A stretch of DNA of 64,000 nt from Clostridioides difficile_A (GTDB taxonomy: Bacteria > Bacillota > Clostridia > Peptostreptococcales > Peptostreptococcaceae): contig OX246690.1 of the NCBI GenBank assembly GCA_945909635.1, forward strand, positions 2,790,001-2,854,000, given 5' to 3'. Below the pieces are notes generated by a model. The model ran no database searches. It saw only the letters and a list, made by a program, of their open reading frames with translations, and had not been told where the DNA came from. Of this stretch, positions 36,326 to 45,295 are shown piece after piece (position 1 is the stretch's first letter; each line of letters begins with the position of its first letter). A program made the position numbers and the translations under genes.

Positions 36326-38209
36326 CTAAAACAAAATTCTTTTGTTTTCTACTCTCTTAGTTATCTTGTTTCTATCGAAGTTTTCCAGTATAATCATACA
36401 ATTTTTTCTACTAGAATCAATTAAATCTCTGTATTCTCCTAGTGTTATTTCTTTATTCTCTTTTATATAATTTATTAAGGTCTTCTTTGCATTTTCATAA
36501 ATACCTTTGTCCATTATATACAAATCATCTAATTTCTCTACCTTATTACCTATCATTGACTCTAATACTTCAGCATAGTTATTATTTCCTTCAGAAACTT
36601 CATCTATTGTCAATATCGAAGAAACTCCACATGATTTTAATCTTTTTTCTATCTTTTTTGCTATTTCTTTTTGTTTGTCATTTAAAACAACCTCAAAATC
36701 AAATAGGGATACTATATTATTTTCTATTTTTATGATATTTTCTGTAGATAATCTTTCTAACAAAATATCCATTTCTCTAGTCTTAAAATTACTTTCTATT
36801 TTAGACCTTACTTCTTCTTTTAATATTCCTTTTCTCAATCTATATTTCTTATGGTATTCATTTAAAAGATTTACTATATTTTCTTTTAATTTATTATATT
36901 GATTTATATGCATATACATGTTACCTATAATAAATACTTTACTTTCTGATATAAGTGTTTCAAGAGCTTTTTTTACATGCTCTTCATGGGCACCACTATA
37001 ACTCATTATTTCTTTTATATTTGGATAATTTTTTAGGTTTCTTTTTAGATATTCTTCTATTATATCTTTAAGTTCGCCTTTTTCTTTTATTTTTAATGCT
37101 TCTATAACCTTTTCATCAAATCTCTTATGTTTTTTAGGAGATGGGTCGATTATTACACCTCCACCAATAGTTTCCATTGGAGAATATCGTCTAACTACAA
37201 AGGTGTCACCTTTTTTGGACACTATACTTTCTTCAAGTCTTAACTGAACATAACCACTCTCTCCACTTTCGATTAACTCTTTATCTAATGGAACTGCTCT
37301 ACAAAGTATTTCTCTAGTGCCATGATACAGTCTTAATCTATCCCAATGTTTTAACCCTTTGTCCAAATGATTTACCAGTGATAATTTCACATCTAGCATC
37401 ATTGATTCTTCTAATGAATTTGGTGCAGCCAAAACATCTCCTCTATTTATATCTTCAACTTTTACATTTGATATATTGATTGCTGTTCTTTGCCCTGCAT
37501 AAGCTGTATCTTTATTCTCTCCATGAACTTGTATACTTCTTATCTTTGTTTTTAATACTTGTGGATATATAACCAAATCATCTTCTATACTTATCTTTCC
37601 TTCTATTAAAGTTCCTGTTATTACAGTACCAAATCCTTTTATTGAAAATACTCTGTCTATATTAAGTCTCGATGGAGAATTTTCGTTTTTATCCTCTATA
37701 TCATCACTCATTTTATCTATTTTTTCAATAAGGGTATCTATACCTTTTTTAGATACAGAATCAACTTCAATTATTTCTGCGTTTTCAAGAAAAGTTCCTT
37801 TTATTTTCTCACAAATGTCTTCTTTTACCAATTCTCTAAATTCTTCGTCTACAGTATCAGACTTAGTTAGAACCACTATTCCATTTTTTATATTTAAAAA
37901 ACTTAAAATATCTAAATGCTCAACTGTTTGTGGCATAACTCCTTCGTCTGCTGCTACAACAAGTAATACAATATCAAGACCAGATGCTCCAGCCAACATG
38001 TTTTTTATAAACTTCTCATGTCCTGGTACATCTACAATACCAGCTCTTTTCTTATTTGGTAAATCAAAATAAGTAAATCCTAAATTTATTGAAATACCTC
38101 TCTTTTTTTCTTCATCTAATGTATCAGTTTCTCTTCCAGTCAATGCTTTTATAAGAGTTGTTTTTCCGTGGTCAATATGACCTGCTGTTCCAATTACTAC
38201 ATTTTTCAT
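36326..38209 (-). CDS. selB: Selenocysteine-specific elongation factor SelB
   Basis: GTPase that brings Sec-tRNA to UGA codons marked by a SECIS hairpin. The 627-aa protein has EF-Tu-like domains I-III at about 1-345 (GTAGHIDHGKTTL, DVPGHEKFIKNM, TKSD) and an extra domain, then winged-helix repeats at the C-terminus (about 400-627) that bind the mRNA SECIS. GGGGGC precedes the ATG. It is the last gene of selD-selA-selB. Its tRNA partner is at 20.4 kb and its nearest mRNA target is selD in the same operon. Confidence 0.97.
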   Translation of the reverse strand: MKNVVIGTAGHIDHGKTTLIKALTGRETDTLDEEKKRGISINLGFTYFDLPNKKRAGIVDVPGHEKFIKNMLAGASGLDIVLLVVAADEGVMPQTVEHLDILSFLNIKNGIVVLTKSDTVDEEFRELVKEDICEKIKGTFLENAEIIEVDSVSKKGIDTLIEKIDKMSDDIEDKNENSPSRLNIDRVFSIKGFGTVITGTLIEGKISIEDDLVIYPQVLKTKIRSIQVHGENKDTAYAGQRTAINISNVKVEDINRGDVLAAPNSLEESMMLDVKLSLVNHLDKGLKHWDRLRLYHGTREILCRAVPLDKELIESGESGYVQLRLEESIVSKKGDTFVVRRYSPMETIGGGVIIDPSPKKHKRFDEKVIEALKIKEKGELKDIIEEYLKRNLKNYPNIKEIMSYSGAHEEHVKKALETLISESKVFIIGNMYMHINQYNKLKENIVNLLNEYHKKYRLRKGILKEEVRSKIESNFKTREMDILLERLSTENIIKIENNIVSLFDFEVVLNDKQKEIAKKIEKRLKSCGVSSILTIDEVSEGNNNYAEVLESMIGNKVEKLDDLYIMDKGIYENAKKTLINYIKENKEITLGEYRDLIDSSRKNCMIILENFDRNKITKRVENKRILF

Positions 38210-38283
38210 TTTTTGCCCCCTATCAAAACTTCAATACTTCTAATTACAAATTAAATTTAATATCAATATTGCCTCAGATTTAT

Positions 38284-39687
38284 TTAATTAAAGGCTTTTC
38301 TTAATTCTTCAACTATTACATCAAACTCATCATCAAATATAGTTCTTACATCTAATACATATTTATTATCGTATACTCTAGCTATTATATGAGCTTCACT
38401 AAGTCTTAACTTCTTTTCTAAAGCTGACACATTCATATGTTCAGGAGTTATTGTTACTACCTTTGTACTTATAGTTTCAAGAGGCATAGACCCTCCTCCC
38501 ACTTGTGAAAATCCATCTTCTATATTTATAATTGCATTCAAATTTAATGCCGTTATTTTTTCAAATAGCCTATTTGCTTTTGCTTCTAATTCTTCTATTT
38601 TATATGTTAACATTTTTAAAGTTGGTATACTTTCTATTGCCTTTGTTTCATCTAAATACATTCTCAATGTTGCTTCAAGAGCACATATTGTAAGTTTATC
38701 AACCCTAAGAGCTCTAGTAAGCTGATTTTTCTTCATTTTTTCTATATATTCTTTTTTGCCAACTATAATCCCTGCTTGTGGACCTCCAAGCATCTTATCT
38801 CCACTAAATGTTACTACATCTGCACCTTGTTGTATAGAATCTAATACAGTTGGTTCATAAGATAACCCATATTTTGATAAGTCTATAAATACTCCACTTC
38901 CTAAGTCTTCTATTACAGGTAATTTATATTTTTTACCTAAATTAACTAACTCTTCTATAGAAACACTCTCTGTGAATCCCATAATCCTATAGTTACTTGT
39001 ATGAACTTTCATTAATACATTTGTATCTTCTGTAATTGCCTCTTTATAATCTTTTAAATGAGTTTTATTAGTTGAACCAACTTCAACAAGTTCTGCACCA
39101 CTAAGAGCCATTATACTTGGAATTCTAAATGAGCCACCTACCTCAACTAATTCTCCACGAGATACGATTGCTTCTCCTCCTTTAGCCATTGTGCTAAGTA
39201 CAAGAAGTACTGCTGCTGCATTATTATTTACAACTAGTACATCTTCTGCACCTGTAAGTCTTTTTATTGTGCTAGTTAAATGAGAATATCTTGAACCTCT
39301 TTCTCCATTGTCCAAATCATATTCTAAGTTTGAATATCTTGAAGCGGCACACCATAGTTCATCTTTTATATCTTCACTAAGCAAAGACCTCCCTAAATTT
39401 GTGTGAACAACTGTACCAGTTGCATTTATAACCTTTTTTAATGATAGTGAATAATTTAATTTAACTCTGTCTATCGCAGATTCTATTATTTCATCAAACT
39501 CTATTGTTACAGAATTTGACGCATCTTCTTTCAATCTTAATATAAACTGTCTTTTAAAATCGATTACTTCTCTAACAGATTCTAAAACTAAGCTTCTTGG
39601 ATATTCATTTATTATTTCTACAATTCTATTATCACTTAATACTTCATCAACTGAAGGTAACATTGCAAATAATTCTCTTTTGCTCAA
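38284..39687 (-). CDS. selA: L-seryl-tRNA(Sec) selenium transferase SelA
   Basis: PLP enzyme that turns Ser-tRNA(Sec) into Sec-tRNA(Sec) using selenophosphate from SelD. The 467-aa protein has an N-terminal tRNA-binding part (LPSVDEVLSD) and the PLP fold with GTVVHTNLGRSLLSE. The PLP lysine is in FSGDKMLGGPQAGI. A GTG at 39694-39696 is in frame, but GAG 8 nt before the TTG at 39685-39687 gives M-S-K-R-E-L-F, close to clostridial homologues, so I prefer it. It begins 26 nt after selD and is followed by selB after a 74-bp gap. Confidence 0.96.
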   Translation of the reverse strand: MSKRELFAMLPSVDEVLSDNRIVEIINEYPRSLVLESVREVIDFKRQFILRLKEDASNSVTIEFDEIIESAIDRVKLNYSLSLKKVINATGTVVHTNLGRSLLSEDIKDELWCAASRYSNLEYDLDNGERGSRYSHLTSTIKRLTGAEDVLVVNNNAAAVLLVLSTMAKGGEAIVSRGELVEVGGSFRIPSIMALSGAELVEVGSTNKTHLKDYKEAITEDTNVLMKVHTSNYRIMGFTESVSIEELVNLGKKYKLPVIEDLGSGVFIDLSKYGLSYEPTVLDSIQQGADVVTFSGDKMLGGPQAGIIVGKKEYIEKMKKNQLTRALRVDKLTICALEATLRMYLDETKAIESIPTLKMLTYKIEELEAKANRLFEKITALNLNAIINIEDGFSQVGGGSMPLETISTKVVTITPEHMNVSALEKKLRLSEAHIIARVYDNKYVLDVRTIFDDEFDVIVEELRKAFN

Positions 39688-39713
39688 AACAATCACTCTT
39701 TCTCTATAATATT

Positions 39714-40760
39714 TTATAAAACGGTAATATATTTTTCCCCTTTTGGAACTACAGAACCTATAATTTTTGCTTCTATCGCTCCATTTAATTTCATATCTTT
39801 CACAAGTTCCTCTGCAAGTTCTTCTTTTACAGAAATTAATAATCCTCCTGATGTTTGTGGGTCGTATAAAATATCTTGAACTGCTACTTCCACATCACCT
39901 ACAACTTCTACATCTTTAGATACATAATGCATGTTTTTGTACATGCCAGCAGGTATAATTCCCATTTGTGCCATTTCTATTGCACCTTCAATAATTGGTA
40001 CATGGTTTGATTCAATTTCAATACTTACTTCAGAAGCTTTAGCCATTTCTAAGGTATGACCAAGTAAACCAAACCCTGTTATATCTGTAACTGAATTTAC
40101 ATCAAATTTATCAAAACTCATTGCTGCGTATTTATTTAAATGTATCATTATTTCTACTACTTTATCTGCTATGTGTTGTTCTACCATACCTTCTTTCATA
40201 GCAGTATTTAATACACCTACTCCAATTGGTTTCGTTATAATTAACTTATCGCCAGGCTTTGCAGTAGCATTTGATAAAACTTTATCTGGATTTACAATTC
40301 CAGAAACTGAAAGACCATACTTAGGCTCCTTGTCATCTACAGTATGTCCTCCAACTAAAAGTGCTCCACTTTCTTTTACTTTATCAAATCCACCTTTTAA
40401 TATTTCTGCAAGTACATCCATATCATGGCATGATGGGAAACAAACAATATTCATTGCAACCAAAGGTTTACCTCCCATAGCATATACATCTGATAGAGAA
40501 TTTGATGCGGCAATTTGTCCAAATACATACGGGTCATCTACCATTGGTGTAAAGAAATCCAAGGTCTGAATAAGTGCCATATCATCATTTAATTTATAAA
40601 CAGCAGCATCATCTGCTGTATCTAATCCTACTAATAGGTTTTCTATATTATCATTTTTAGGTAATTGAGATAAAACTGATGCCAGAACCTCTGGCCCTAT
40701 TTTAGCGGCTCAACCACCTGCTGTTGTCATCTCTGTAAGTTTTTTTTGTTCTTTTTTCAT
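39714..40760 (-). CDS. selD: Selenophosphate synthetase SelD, itself a selenoprotein (Sec17)
   Basis: Makes selenophosphate from selenide and ATP for Sec-tRNA synthesis. A conventional reading frame begins only at M-A-L-I-Q (40580), which would drop 60 N-terminal codons. In the same frame upstream, ATG at 40758-40760 (with AAAGGAGG before it) reads MKKEQKKLTEMTTAGG, then TGA (40710-40712), then A-A-K-I-G-P. TGA is codon 17, exactly where the family has catalytic Cys or Sec, and Lys20 is in place. A hairpin follows directly. With Sec the product is 348 aa, normal length. Glycine-rich ATP loops (VGGHTVDDKEPKYG, DITGFGLLGH, DPQTSGGLL) are intact. Operon head with selA and selB. Confidence 0.97.
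40681..40712 (-). promoter_or_regulatory. Bacterial SECIS element of selD
   Basis: Directly after the UGA (40710-40712), 14-15 nt downstream, GCCAGA pairs with TCTGGC around GGT (40681-40695). Position, short stem and G-containing apical loop fit the SelB-binding SECIS of bacterial selenoprotein mRNAs. Confidence 0.8.
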
Positions 40761-40814
40761 AAAAGTGCCTCCTTTACTAAATTTCCACATATACACACAT
40801 ATACATACATATTT

Positions 40815-40823
40815 ATAATACCA
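40815..40823 (-). promoter_or_regulatory. Extended -10 promoter of the selD-selA-selB operon
   Basis: On the minus strand TGGTATTAT is an extended -10, about 55 bp before selD. No good -35 is seen. A short CA/TA-rich repeat (about 40793-40812) lies between it and the gene. Confidence 0.45.
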
Positions 40824-40851
40824 TATCTATAAGTAAGTTTTGTATTATATT

Positions 40852-41556
40852 TTAGTCTACACAAATTAAATCTTTTATATTTTCATATTTTTTATCTCCA
40901 ATACCATTTACATTTTTTATGTCCTCGATTGAATTAAATTGCCCATTTTCTTCTCTATACTGTAAAATTTTATTAGCAGTAGCTTCTCCAACTCCAGGAA
41001 GAGAATCTAGTTCTTCTATTGTTGCTACATTTATATTTGTTTTTTCTTCTTTAGATGCATTTTTATTATTTTTGGTTTTAGATTCTTTTTTTAATTCGTT
41101 GTTTTGATTTGGTTCATTGGAATCATTATTACTTGTCACAGATACCATCTCCCCTATTTTAGGTATTATGTAATGTTGCTCATCTTCTAGCTTTATAGAT
41201 AAATTAACTCCATTTAAATCGGCTTCACTCGTTGTTCCTCCTAATAATTCTACAGCATCATAAAGTCTCTTATCTGTTTCTATGGTTACAATACCTGGCC
41301 TATTTACTGCTCCACTTATGTATATAGTTATTTTTTTATTTTGAACACTTTTATCTATGTCTTTGACTACTTTATTGTGACCATCCTCTTCAGTTTTAAT
41401 TGAGTTGTCCACATTATGTTTTTTTTCATTAAGTGAATTTTTTTTACTTACAACATAAATATCATCGTTAAAAATGTTCGATTTATAAACGATTACTGAA
41501 GATAATATTAAAAAACAGAAAACAAAAAATGAAATAAACTTTACCTTTTTTTTCAT
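40852..41556 (-). CDS. comEA: ComEA-like DNA-binding protein with SLBB and helix-hairpin-helix domains
   Basis: The 234-aa membrane-anchored protein has an N-terminal TM (residues 6-26), a polar linker and an SLBB domain (about 75-130, ISGAVNRPGIVTIE). A second Asn/Lys-rich linker follows (about 132-170), then two helix-hairpin-helix motifs at the C-terminus (NVATIEELDSLPGVGEATA, then IEDIKNVNGIGDKKYENI). ComEA captures double-stranded DNA outside the membrane for transformation. Unlike in Bacillus it is not beside comEC, which lies 25 kb away. GGAGTGG precedes the ATG. Function in this species is not established. Confidence 0.9.
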   Translation of the reverse strand: MKKKVKFISFFVFCFLILSSVIVYKSNIFNDDIYVVSKKNSLNEKKHNVDNSIKTEEDGHNKVVKDIDKSVQNKKITIYISGAVNRPGIVTIETDKRLYDAVELLGGTTSEADLNGVNLSIKLEDEQHYIIPKIGEMVSVTSNNDSNEPNQNNELKKESKTKNNKNASKEEKTNINVATIEELDSLPGVGEATANKILQYREENGQFNSIEDIKNVNGIGDKKYENIKDLICVD

Positions 41557-41583
41557 ATATTAACCACTCCTTTCTTTTAATTA

Positions 41584-41604
41584 TTGACAAATATATGCTA
41601 TACT
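41584..41604 (+). promoter_or_regulatory. Promoter of the D-alanyl-D-alanine carboxypeptidase gene
   Basis: Extended -10 TGCTATACT (41596-41604) lies 32 bp before the start codon. A TTGACA at 41584-41589 is too close (9 bp) to act as its -35. Confidence 0.4.
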
Positions 41605-41635
41605 AAAAGATGAATTTAAAATTTGGAGGTTCACA

Positions 41636-42931
41636 ATGAAAAGAAATTTATCACTTTTATTAATCTGTTTATTGATATTCACTTCATTTTTAGGAAGTTC
41701 TAATATCTCTTTTGCAGATGATGAACCAGCTATAGTTGCCAAACATGCAGTTTTAATGGACTATGAAACTGGAAAAATATTATACAATAAAGATGGAGAT
41801 TCCAAACTTTATCCAGCTTCAACAACTAAAGCATGGACAGCTTGCATAGTTCTAAAAAAGGTTAAAGATTTAAATCAAGTAATAGAGATTAAAAATCTAC
41901 CTCAAATAGATGGTTCTAGTATGTATCTAAAAGAAGGAGAATCCTTTACTGTAAGAGAGTTACTAAATGCTCTTTTAGTTCATTCTGCTAATGATGCCGC
42001 TTTTGTATTAGCTAGATATGTGGGTGGTGGAGATGTACAAAAATTCGTTGACCTTATGAATTCTGAGGCAAAAAAAATTGGAGCTAATAATACTCACTTT
42101 AATAATCCTCATGGATTGCCTGACCCTAATCACTACACTACAGCTCATGATATGGCTCTTATAGCTAGAGAAGCCATGCATAATGATATTTTTAGACAAA
42201 TTGTAAAGACTAAATCACTTAAATTTGAGGCTACAAAAGCATACCCTTATGAAAGATATTTTGTAAACACTAATAAGTTTTTGACATCACATGCTAAGAT
42301 TACATATAAAGGTCAACCTATAGATATAAAATATGATATAGTTGATGGTATAAAAACTGGATTTACTGATGCTGCTGGTAAATGTCTTTTATCTAGTGCT
42401 GTAAAAGATGAAAGAAGAGTTATCTCTGCTGTATTTAACTCAACTAATGCCGATTTATATTTAGACTCACGAATCTTGATTGATTATGGATTTGATAATT
42501 TTAAGTGTGCCACTATTGTTGATAAGGAAAAATATGCTGATACTAAAAAAGTATTATTTACAAAACAGCATGAATTAGTTTATGAACCAAAAAATAGTTA
42601 TAAGATATTTTTAGGAAAAAATGAATCTCAAAGTAACTATGATGTTAAAACAGAACTAAACAAAATTGATTTACCTATAAAAAAAGGAGCTAAGGTTGGT
42701 ACTTTAAATATATACAATGGTAATAAGCTAGAAAATAGTATAGACCTAGTTGCAAAAAACAACCTTGACAGTAGTATTCCATTTATAACTAGTAATGATA
42801 CTTTAATGACTTTAATTAAGATTGTTGCAGGAATTTTAGTACTTTTAATTTTATTTATAATAGCTTCAATCATCAAGAAGAAAAATAAAAAAAATAACAG
42901 AAAAAAATCCAAAAGAAATATGAAAAAATAG
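41636..42931 (+). CDS. dacF: D-alanyl-D-alanine carboxypeptidase (DacF/PBP5 type)
   Basis: Trims the terminal D-Ala from peptidoglycan stem peptides outside the membrane. The 431-aa protein has a signal peptide (residues 1-27, ending SFADD). The S11 serine-peptidase core has S62-T-T-K65, SAND and KTGFT, followed by the PBP5-like C-terminal domain (about 295-370). A C-terminal TM (about 385-408) and a Lys/Asn-rich tail follow; the TM replaces the usual amphipathic anchor. GGAGG precedes the ATG. DacF-type enzymes are often spore-linked, but that is not shown here. Confidence 0.92.
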   Translation: MKRNLSLLLICLLIFTSFLGSSNISFADDEPAIVAKHAVLMDYETGKILYNKDGDSKLYPASTTKAWTACIVLKKVKDLNQVIEIKNLPQIDGSSMYLKEGESFTVRELLNALLVHSANDAAFVLARYVGGGDVQKFVDLMNSEAKKIGANNTHFNNPHGLPDPNHYTTAHDMALIAREAMHNDIFRQIVKTKSLKFEATKAYPYERYFVNTNKFLTSHAKITYKGQPIDIKYDIVDGIKTGFTDAAGKCLLSSAVKDERRVISAVFNSTNADLYLDSRILIDYGFDNFKCATIVDKEKYADTKKVLFTKQHELVYEPKNSYKIFLGKNESQSNYDVKTELNKIDLPIKKGAKVGTLNIYNGNKLENSIDLVAKNNLDSSIPFITSNDTLMTLIKIVAGILVLLILFIIASIIKKKNKKNNRKKSKRNMKK

Positions 42932-42973
42932 TAATTATAAGAAAAAAATTAAATCTGTTTCTTCTTATAAAAT

Positions 42974-43055
42974 AGGTACTGTTATAGTAATATGTATTTA
43001 ATTTATTTAGACAAGCTCTCAAGATTATTAAATATAAAATACTATGACAGTACCT
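42974..43055. terminator. Long imperfect hairpin between convergent genes, likely bidirectional terminator
   Basis: AGGTACTGTTATAGTA (42974-42989) pairs with TACTATGACAGTACCT (43040-43055), with inner TATTTAAT/ATTAAATA arms. The whole is 82 bp. It lies between dacF and the DUF2325 gene. T-runs are short. A degenerate miniature element is possible but not supported. Confidence 0.55.
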
Positions 43056-43066
43056 TTAATTTAAAT

Positions 43067-43405
43067 TTATGTATTTTTCTGTTTTTGTTTATCATTAAGT
43101 TTACATTTTGAACAATTTCCAAGACATTCATCGACCATATCTAGACATTCATTAAATGCTACCTTACTACTATTCTTATGTCTTACAATTAATATATCTT
43201 GTTTTTTAGCTTGAGACTCAACCGTTCTAGACATCTTATGTGAAACTGTTGATGTGAGTATAACAACTGCATCTGGTTTTCCTATAGAATTATTTAATTT
43301 AGAAGACATAGTCGTATATACCTTTGTCTTATAACCTTTTTTCTTGGCCATAACCATATAATCTTTTTCCATTCTTTCATGACCACCAATCACTAATAAG
43401 TTCAT
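43067..43405 (-). CDS. DUF2325 protein, probably iron-regulated
   Basis: The 112-aa cytoplasmic protein of the DUF2325 family begins NLLVIGGHERMEKDY and has a Rossmann-like core with VVILTSTVSHKMS. The end carries a cysteine cluster CLDMVDECLGNCSKCK, with Cys at about positions 91, 96, 100 and 103, which could bind metal or an Fe-S cluster. The function of the family is unknown. GGAGG precedes the ATG. The gene stands alone behind a consensus promoter with Fur-box-like sites on both sides, so expression in low iron is likely. Confidence 0.82.
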   Translation of the reverse strand: MNLLVIGGHERMEKDYMVMAKKKGYKTKVYTTMSSKLNNSIGKPDAVVILTSTVSHKMSRTVESQAKKQDILIVRHKNSSKVAFNECLDMVDECLGNCSKCKLNDKQKQKNT

Positions 43406-43425
43406 TAGATTTCCTCCTATTTATT

Positions 43426-43440
43426 TGATATTGATTTTCA
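43426..43440. promoter_or_regulatory. Fur-box-like site downstream of the DUF2325 promoter
   Basis: TGATATTGATTTTCA matches the 7-1-7 Fur consensus TGATAATNATTATCA at 13 of 15 positions (counting N). It lies between the -10 and the ribosome site of the DUF2325 gene. Confidence 0.6.
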
Positions 43441-43458
43441 TTATTATTTATATTATAT

Positions 43459-43487
43459 ATAATAGTATCTTGAAATAAATTTGTCAA
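43459..43487 (-). promoter_or_regulatory. Promoter of the DUF2325 gene
   Basis: On the minus strand TTGACA (43482-43487), 17 bp, TATTAT (43459-43464). Sigma-A type, predicted transcript start near 43452. Confidence 0.7.
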
Positions 43488-43494
43488 TACTTAT

Positions 43495-43509
43495 TGATAT
43501 TAATTATCA
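43495..43509. promoter_or_regulatory. Fur-box-like site upstream of the DUF2325 promoter
   Basis: TGATATTAATTATCA matches the 7-1-7 Fur consensus at 14 of 15 positions. It is 8 bp upstream of the -35 element. Confidence 0.65.
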
Positions 43510-43594
43510 TTTTAATAATAATTTTTTTACTTATATTTATTTCCAATATTACTCTTTTTAAACTTACTACTTTTATATACAATAAATTTTTAAA

Positions 43595-43643
43595 TAAAAA
43601 AGGCTGTAGATTTGAATGTCATCACCCAAATTTACAGCTTTTT
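43595..43643 (-). terminator. Rho-independent terminator of argH
   Basis: AAAAAGCTGTAAATTTG (minus strand) pairs with CAAATCTACAGCC, followed by T6. It lies about 14 bp past the argH stop. Confidence 0.85.
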
Positions 43644-43656
43644 GAAATTTAATATA

Positions 43657-44973
43657 TTATTTTAAATTCTTTTTTATTCCTTTATTTAATATACTCTCAT
43701 AGTCGATAAAGTCATAAATGTCTTCCTTAAATGCATCTGAAAACTTATGTAATTCTTCTAATGTTAAATCTTCTATTGCCTTTTTATTGTCTTCACAATA
43801 TATAACGATACTTCCTACTATTCCATGTGCATCTCTAAAAGCAACATTATTTTTAACCAAGTAGTCAGCAACTTCTGTTGCATTTAAAAATCCATTCTTT
43901 ACTGCTTGTTTCATTTTGTCTTCATTTACTTTTAATGTAGCTATCATTCTATCCATTATCTGTATGCACATTTCAATAGTATGTACACTATCAAAAAAAC
44001 CTTCTTTATCTTCTTGCATATCTTTATTATATGCTAATGGTATACCCTTCATTACTGTAAAAAGACCAAACAGATTTCCATATACTCTTCCAGTCTTTCC
44101 TCTTATAAGTTCCGCTCCATCAGGATTTTTCTTTTGAGGCATTATACTACTTCCTGTAGTATATAAATCATCTATCTCAACAAAGCCAAATTCTTGAGAA
44201 CTCCAAAGTATCAACTCTTCACTTAATCTACTTAAGTGCATCATTATAATTGAAAAATCACTCATTAACTCTAATAAATAATCTCTATCACTTACTCCAT
44301 CCATAAAATTATCTACTACTTTTTTAAATCCTAATTGTTCACAAGTTATATTTCTATCTATATCGTGTGTAGTTCCTGCCAAAGCTCCACAACCTAAAGG
44401 TGATTCATCTAATATTTCTATAGCATTTTTTATTCTTTTCTCATCTCTATCAAACATACTATAATACGCCATCAAATGATGTTTAAATGTTACTACTTGT
44501 GCTCTTTGAAGATGAGTATAACCTGGCATTATCACTGGATTTTTATCAGCAACATCTTTTATAGTTGCTTTAAATTCAGATATTAAATCTACCAAATCAT
44601 TTGCCTTTTCTTTAGCATACAATCTCATATCAACTGCAACTTGGTCATTTCTACTACGTGCTGTATGAAGTTTCTTACCAACATCGCCAATTCTTTGAAT
44701 TAAATTTATCTCAGTAAAACTATGTATATCTTCATATTCTCCATCTAATGCTAACTTTCCATTTTCTATATCTTCAAAGATTCCTTTTAAACCTTCTGTT
44801 ATAGTCTTTCCTTCTTCCTCTGTTAAAAGACCACATTTTACTTGCATATGAACATGTGCTATACTTCCTTCAATATCCTTTTTATACAGTACACAATCAT
44901 AACCAAAAGATTTATTAAATTCTTCCATAAGTTGATTTTCCGCTTTTCTAAAGCGTCCACCCCATAATTTCAT
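43657..44973 (-). CDS. argH: Argininosuccinate lyase
   Basis: Last step of arginine synthesis: argininosuccinate to arginine and fumarate. The 438-aa protein of the fumarase/aspartase superfamily has the signature GSSIMPQKKNPDGAEL at about 277-292, plus THLQRAQ and the N-terminal LWGGRF. An in-frame GTG lies three codons upstream; GAGGTG and the family start favour the ATG at 44971-44973. argG is not beside it. It is monocistronic and controlled by a T-box leader and terminator. Confidence 0.97.
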   Translation of the reverse strand: MKLWGGRFRKAENQLMEEFNKSFGYDCVLYKKDIEGSIAHVHMQVKCGLLTEEEGKTITEGLKGIFEDIENGKLALDGEYEDIHSFTEINLIQRIGDVGKKLHTARSRNDQVAVDMRLYAKEKANDLVDLISEFKATIKDVADKNPVIMPGYTHLQRAQVVTFKHHLMAYYSMFDRDEKRIKNAIEILDESPLGCGALAGTTHDIDRNITCEQLGFKKVVDNFMDGVSDRDYLLELMSDFSIIMMHLSRLSEELILWSSQEFGFVEIDDLYTTGSSIMPQKKNPDGAELIRGKTGRVYGNLFGLFTVMKGIPLAYNKDMQEDKEGFFDSVHTIEMCIQIMDRMIATLKVNEDKMKQAVKNGFLNATEVADYLVKNNVAFRDAHGIVGSIVIYCEDNKKAIEDLTLEELHKFSDAFKEDIYDFIDYESILNKGIKKNLK

Positions 44974-45036
44974 ACCTTTCACCTCATATTTTAAATTTTT
45001 TTATTTTAATTATAATATTTACATCTAAGTTAAAAT

Positions 45037-45289
45037 TAAAAAATCTCTTGGTCAAAAAGACCAAGAGACGAAATATTCCGTGTTACCACTCTAGTTGATA
45101 AACAAAGTTTACCCACTCTATTCTCTTAAGGCGAGATTACCTACTACCATACTAAATTTCAAGTAGTATTCTCCAAAGCTCTTTTCAATATAAAGTGTTA
45201 TCATTAGGCTCACACCATTCCTAACTCGCTGAGATTTTCTTTATACCTACTCTCTTCTTCACTGAATCTAAGTTTTTTATGTTTTATCT
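45037..45289 (-). promoter_or_regulatory. T-box leader of argH
   Basis: The roughly 250-nt leader has the conserved T-box sequence AGAGTGGTAACACGG (minus strand, around 45077-45091) and the terminator stem TCTCTTGGTC/GACCAAGAGA (45044-45068) with T6. Upstream is a Stem I with a GGTGTGAG (GNUG-like) apical loop. T-boxes bind uncharged tRNA through a specifier codon. In the specifier loop (UUUGGAGAAUACUAC) an AGA triplet (Arg) is present, fitting argH, but other registers are possible. Confidence 0.88.
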
Positions 45290-45295
45290 ATTTGT

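Noticed and set aside
40171..40569. 132-codon frame opposite selD
   Set aside because: Antisense shadow of a conserved gene with no ribosome site.
40581..40760. Apparent nonsense mutation truncating selD
   Set aside because: The TGA is at the catalytic Sec position, followed by a SECIS-like hairpin, and all Sec genes are present; it is a selenocysteine codon, not a pseudogene.
42974..43055. Miniature transposable element
   Set aside because: The arms are terminator-like, no target duplication is evident and no second copy occurs in the window.
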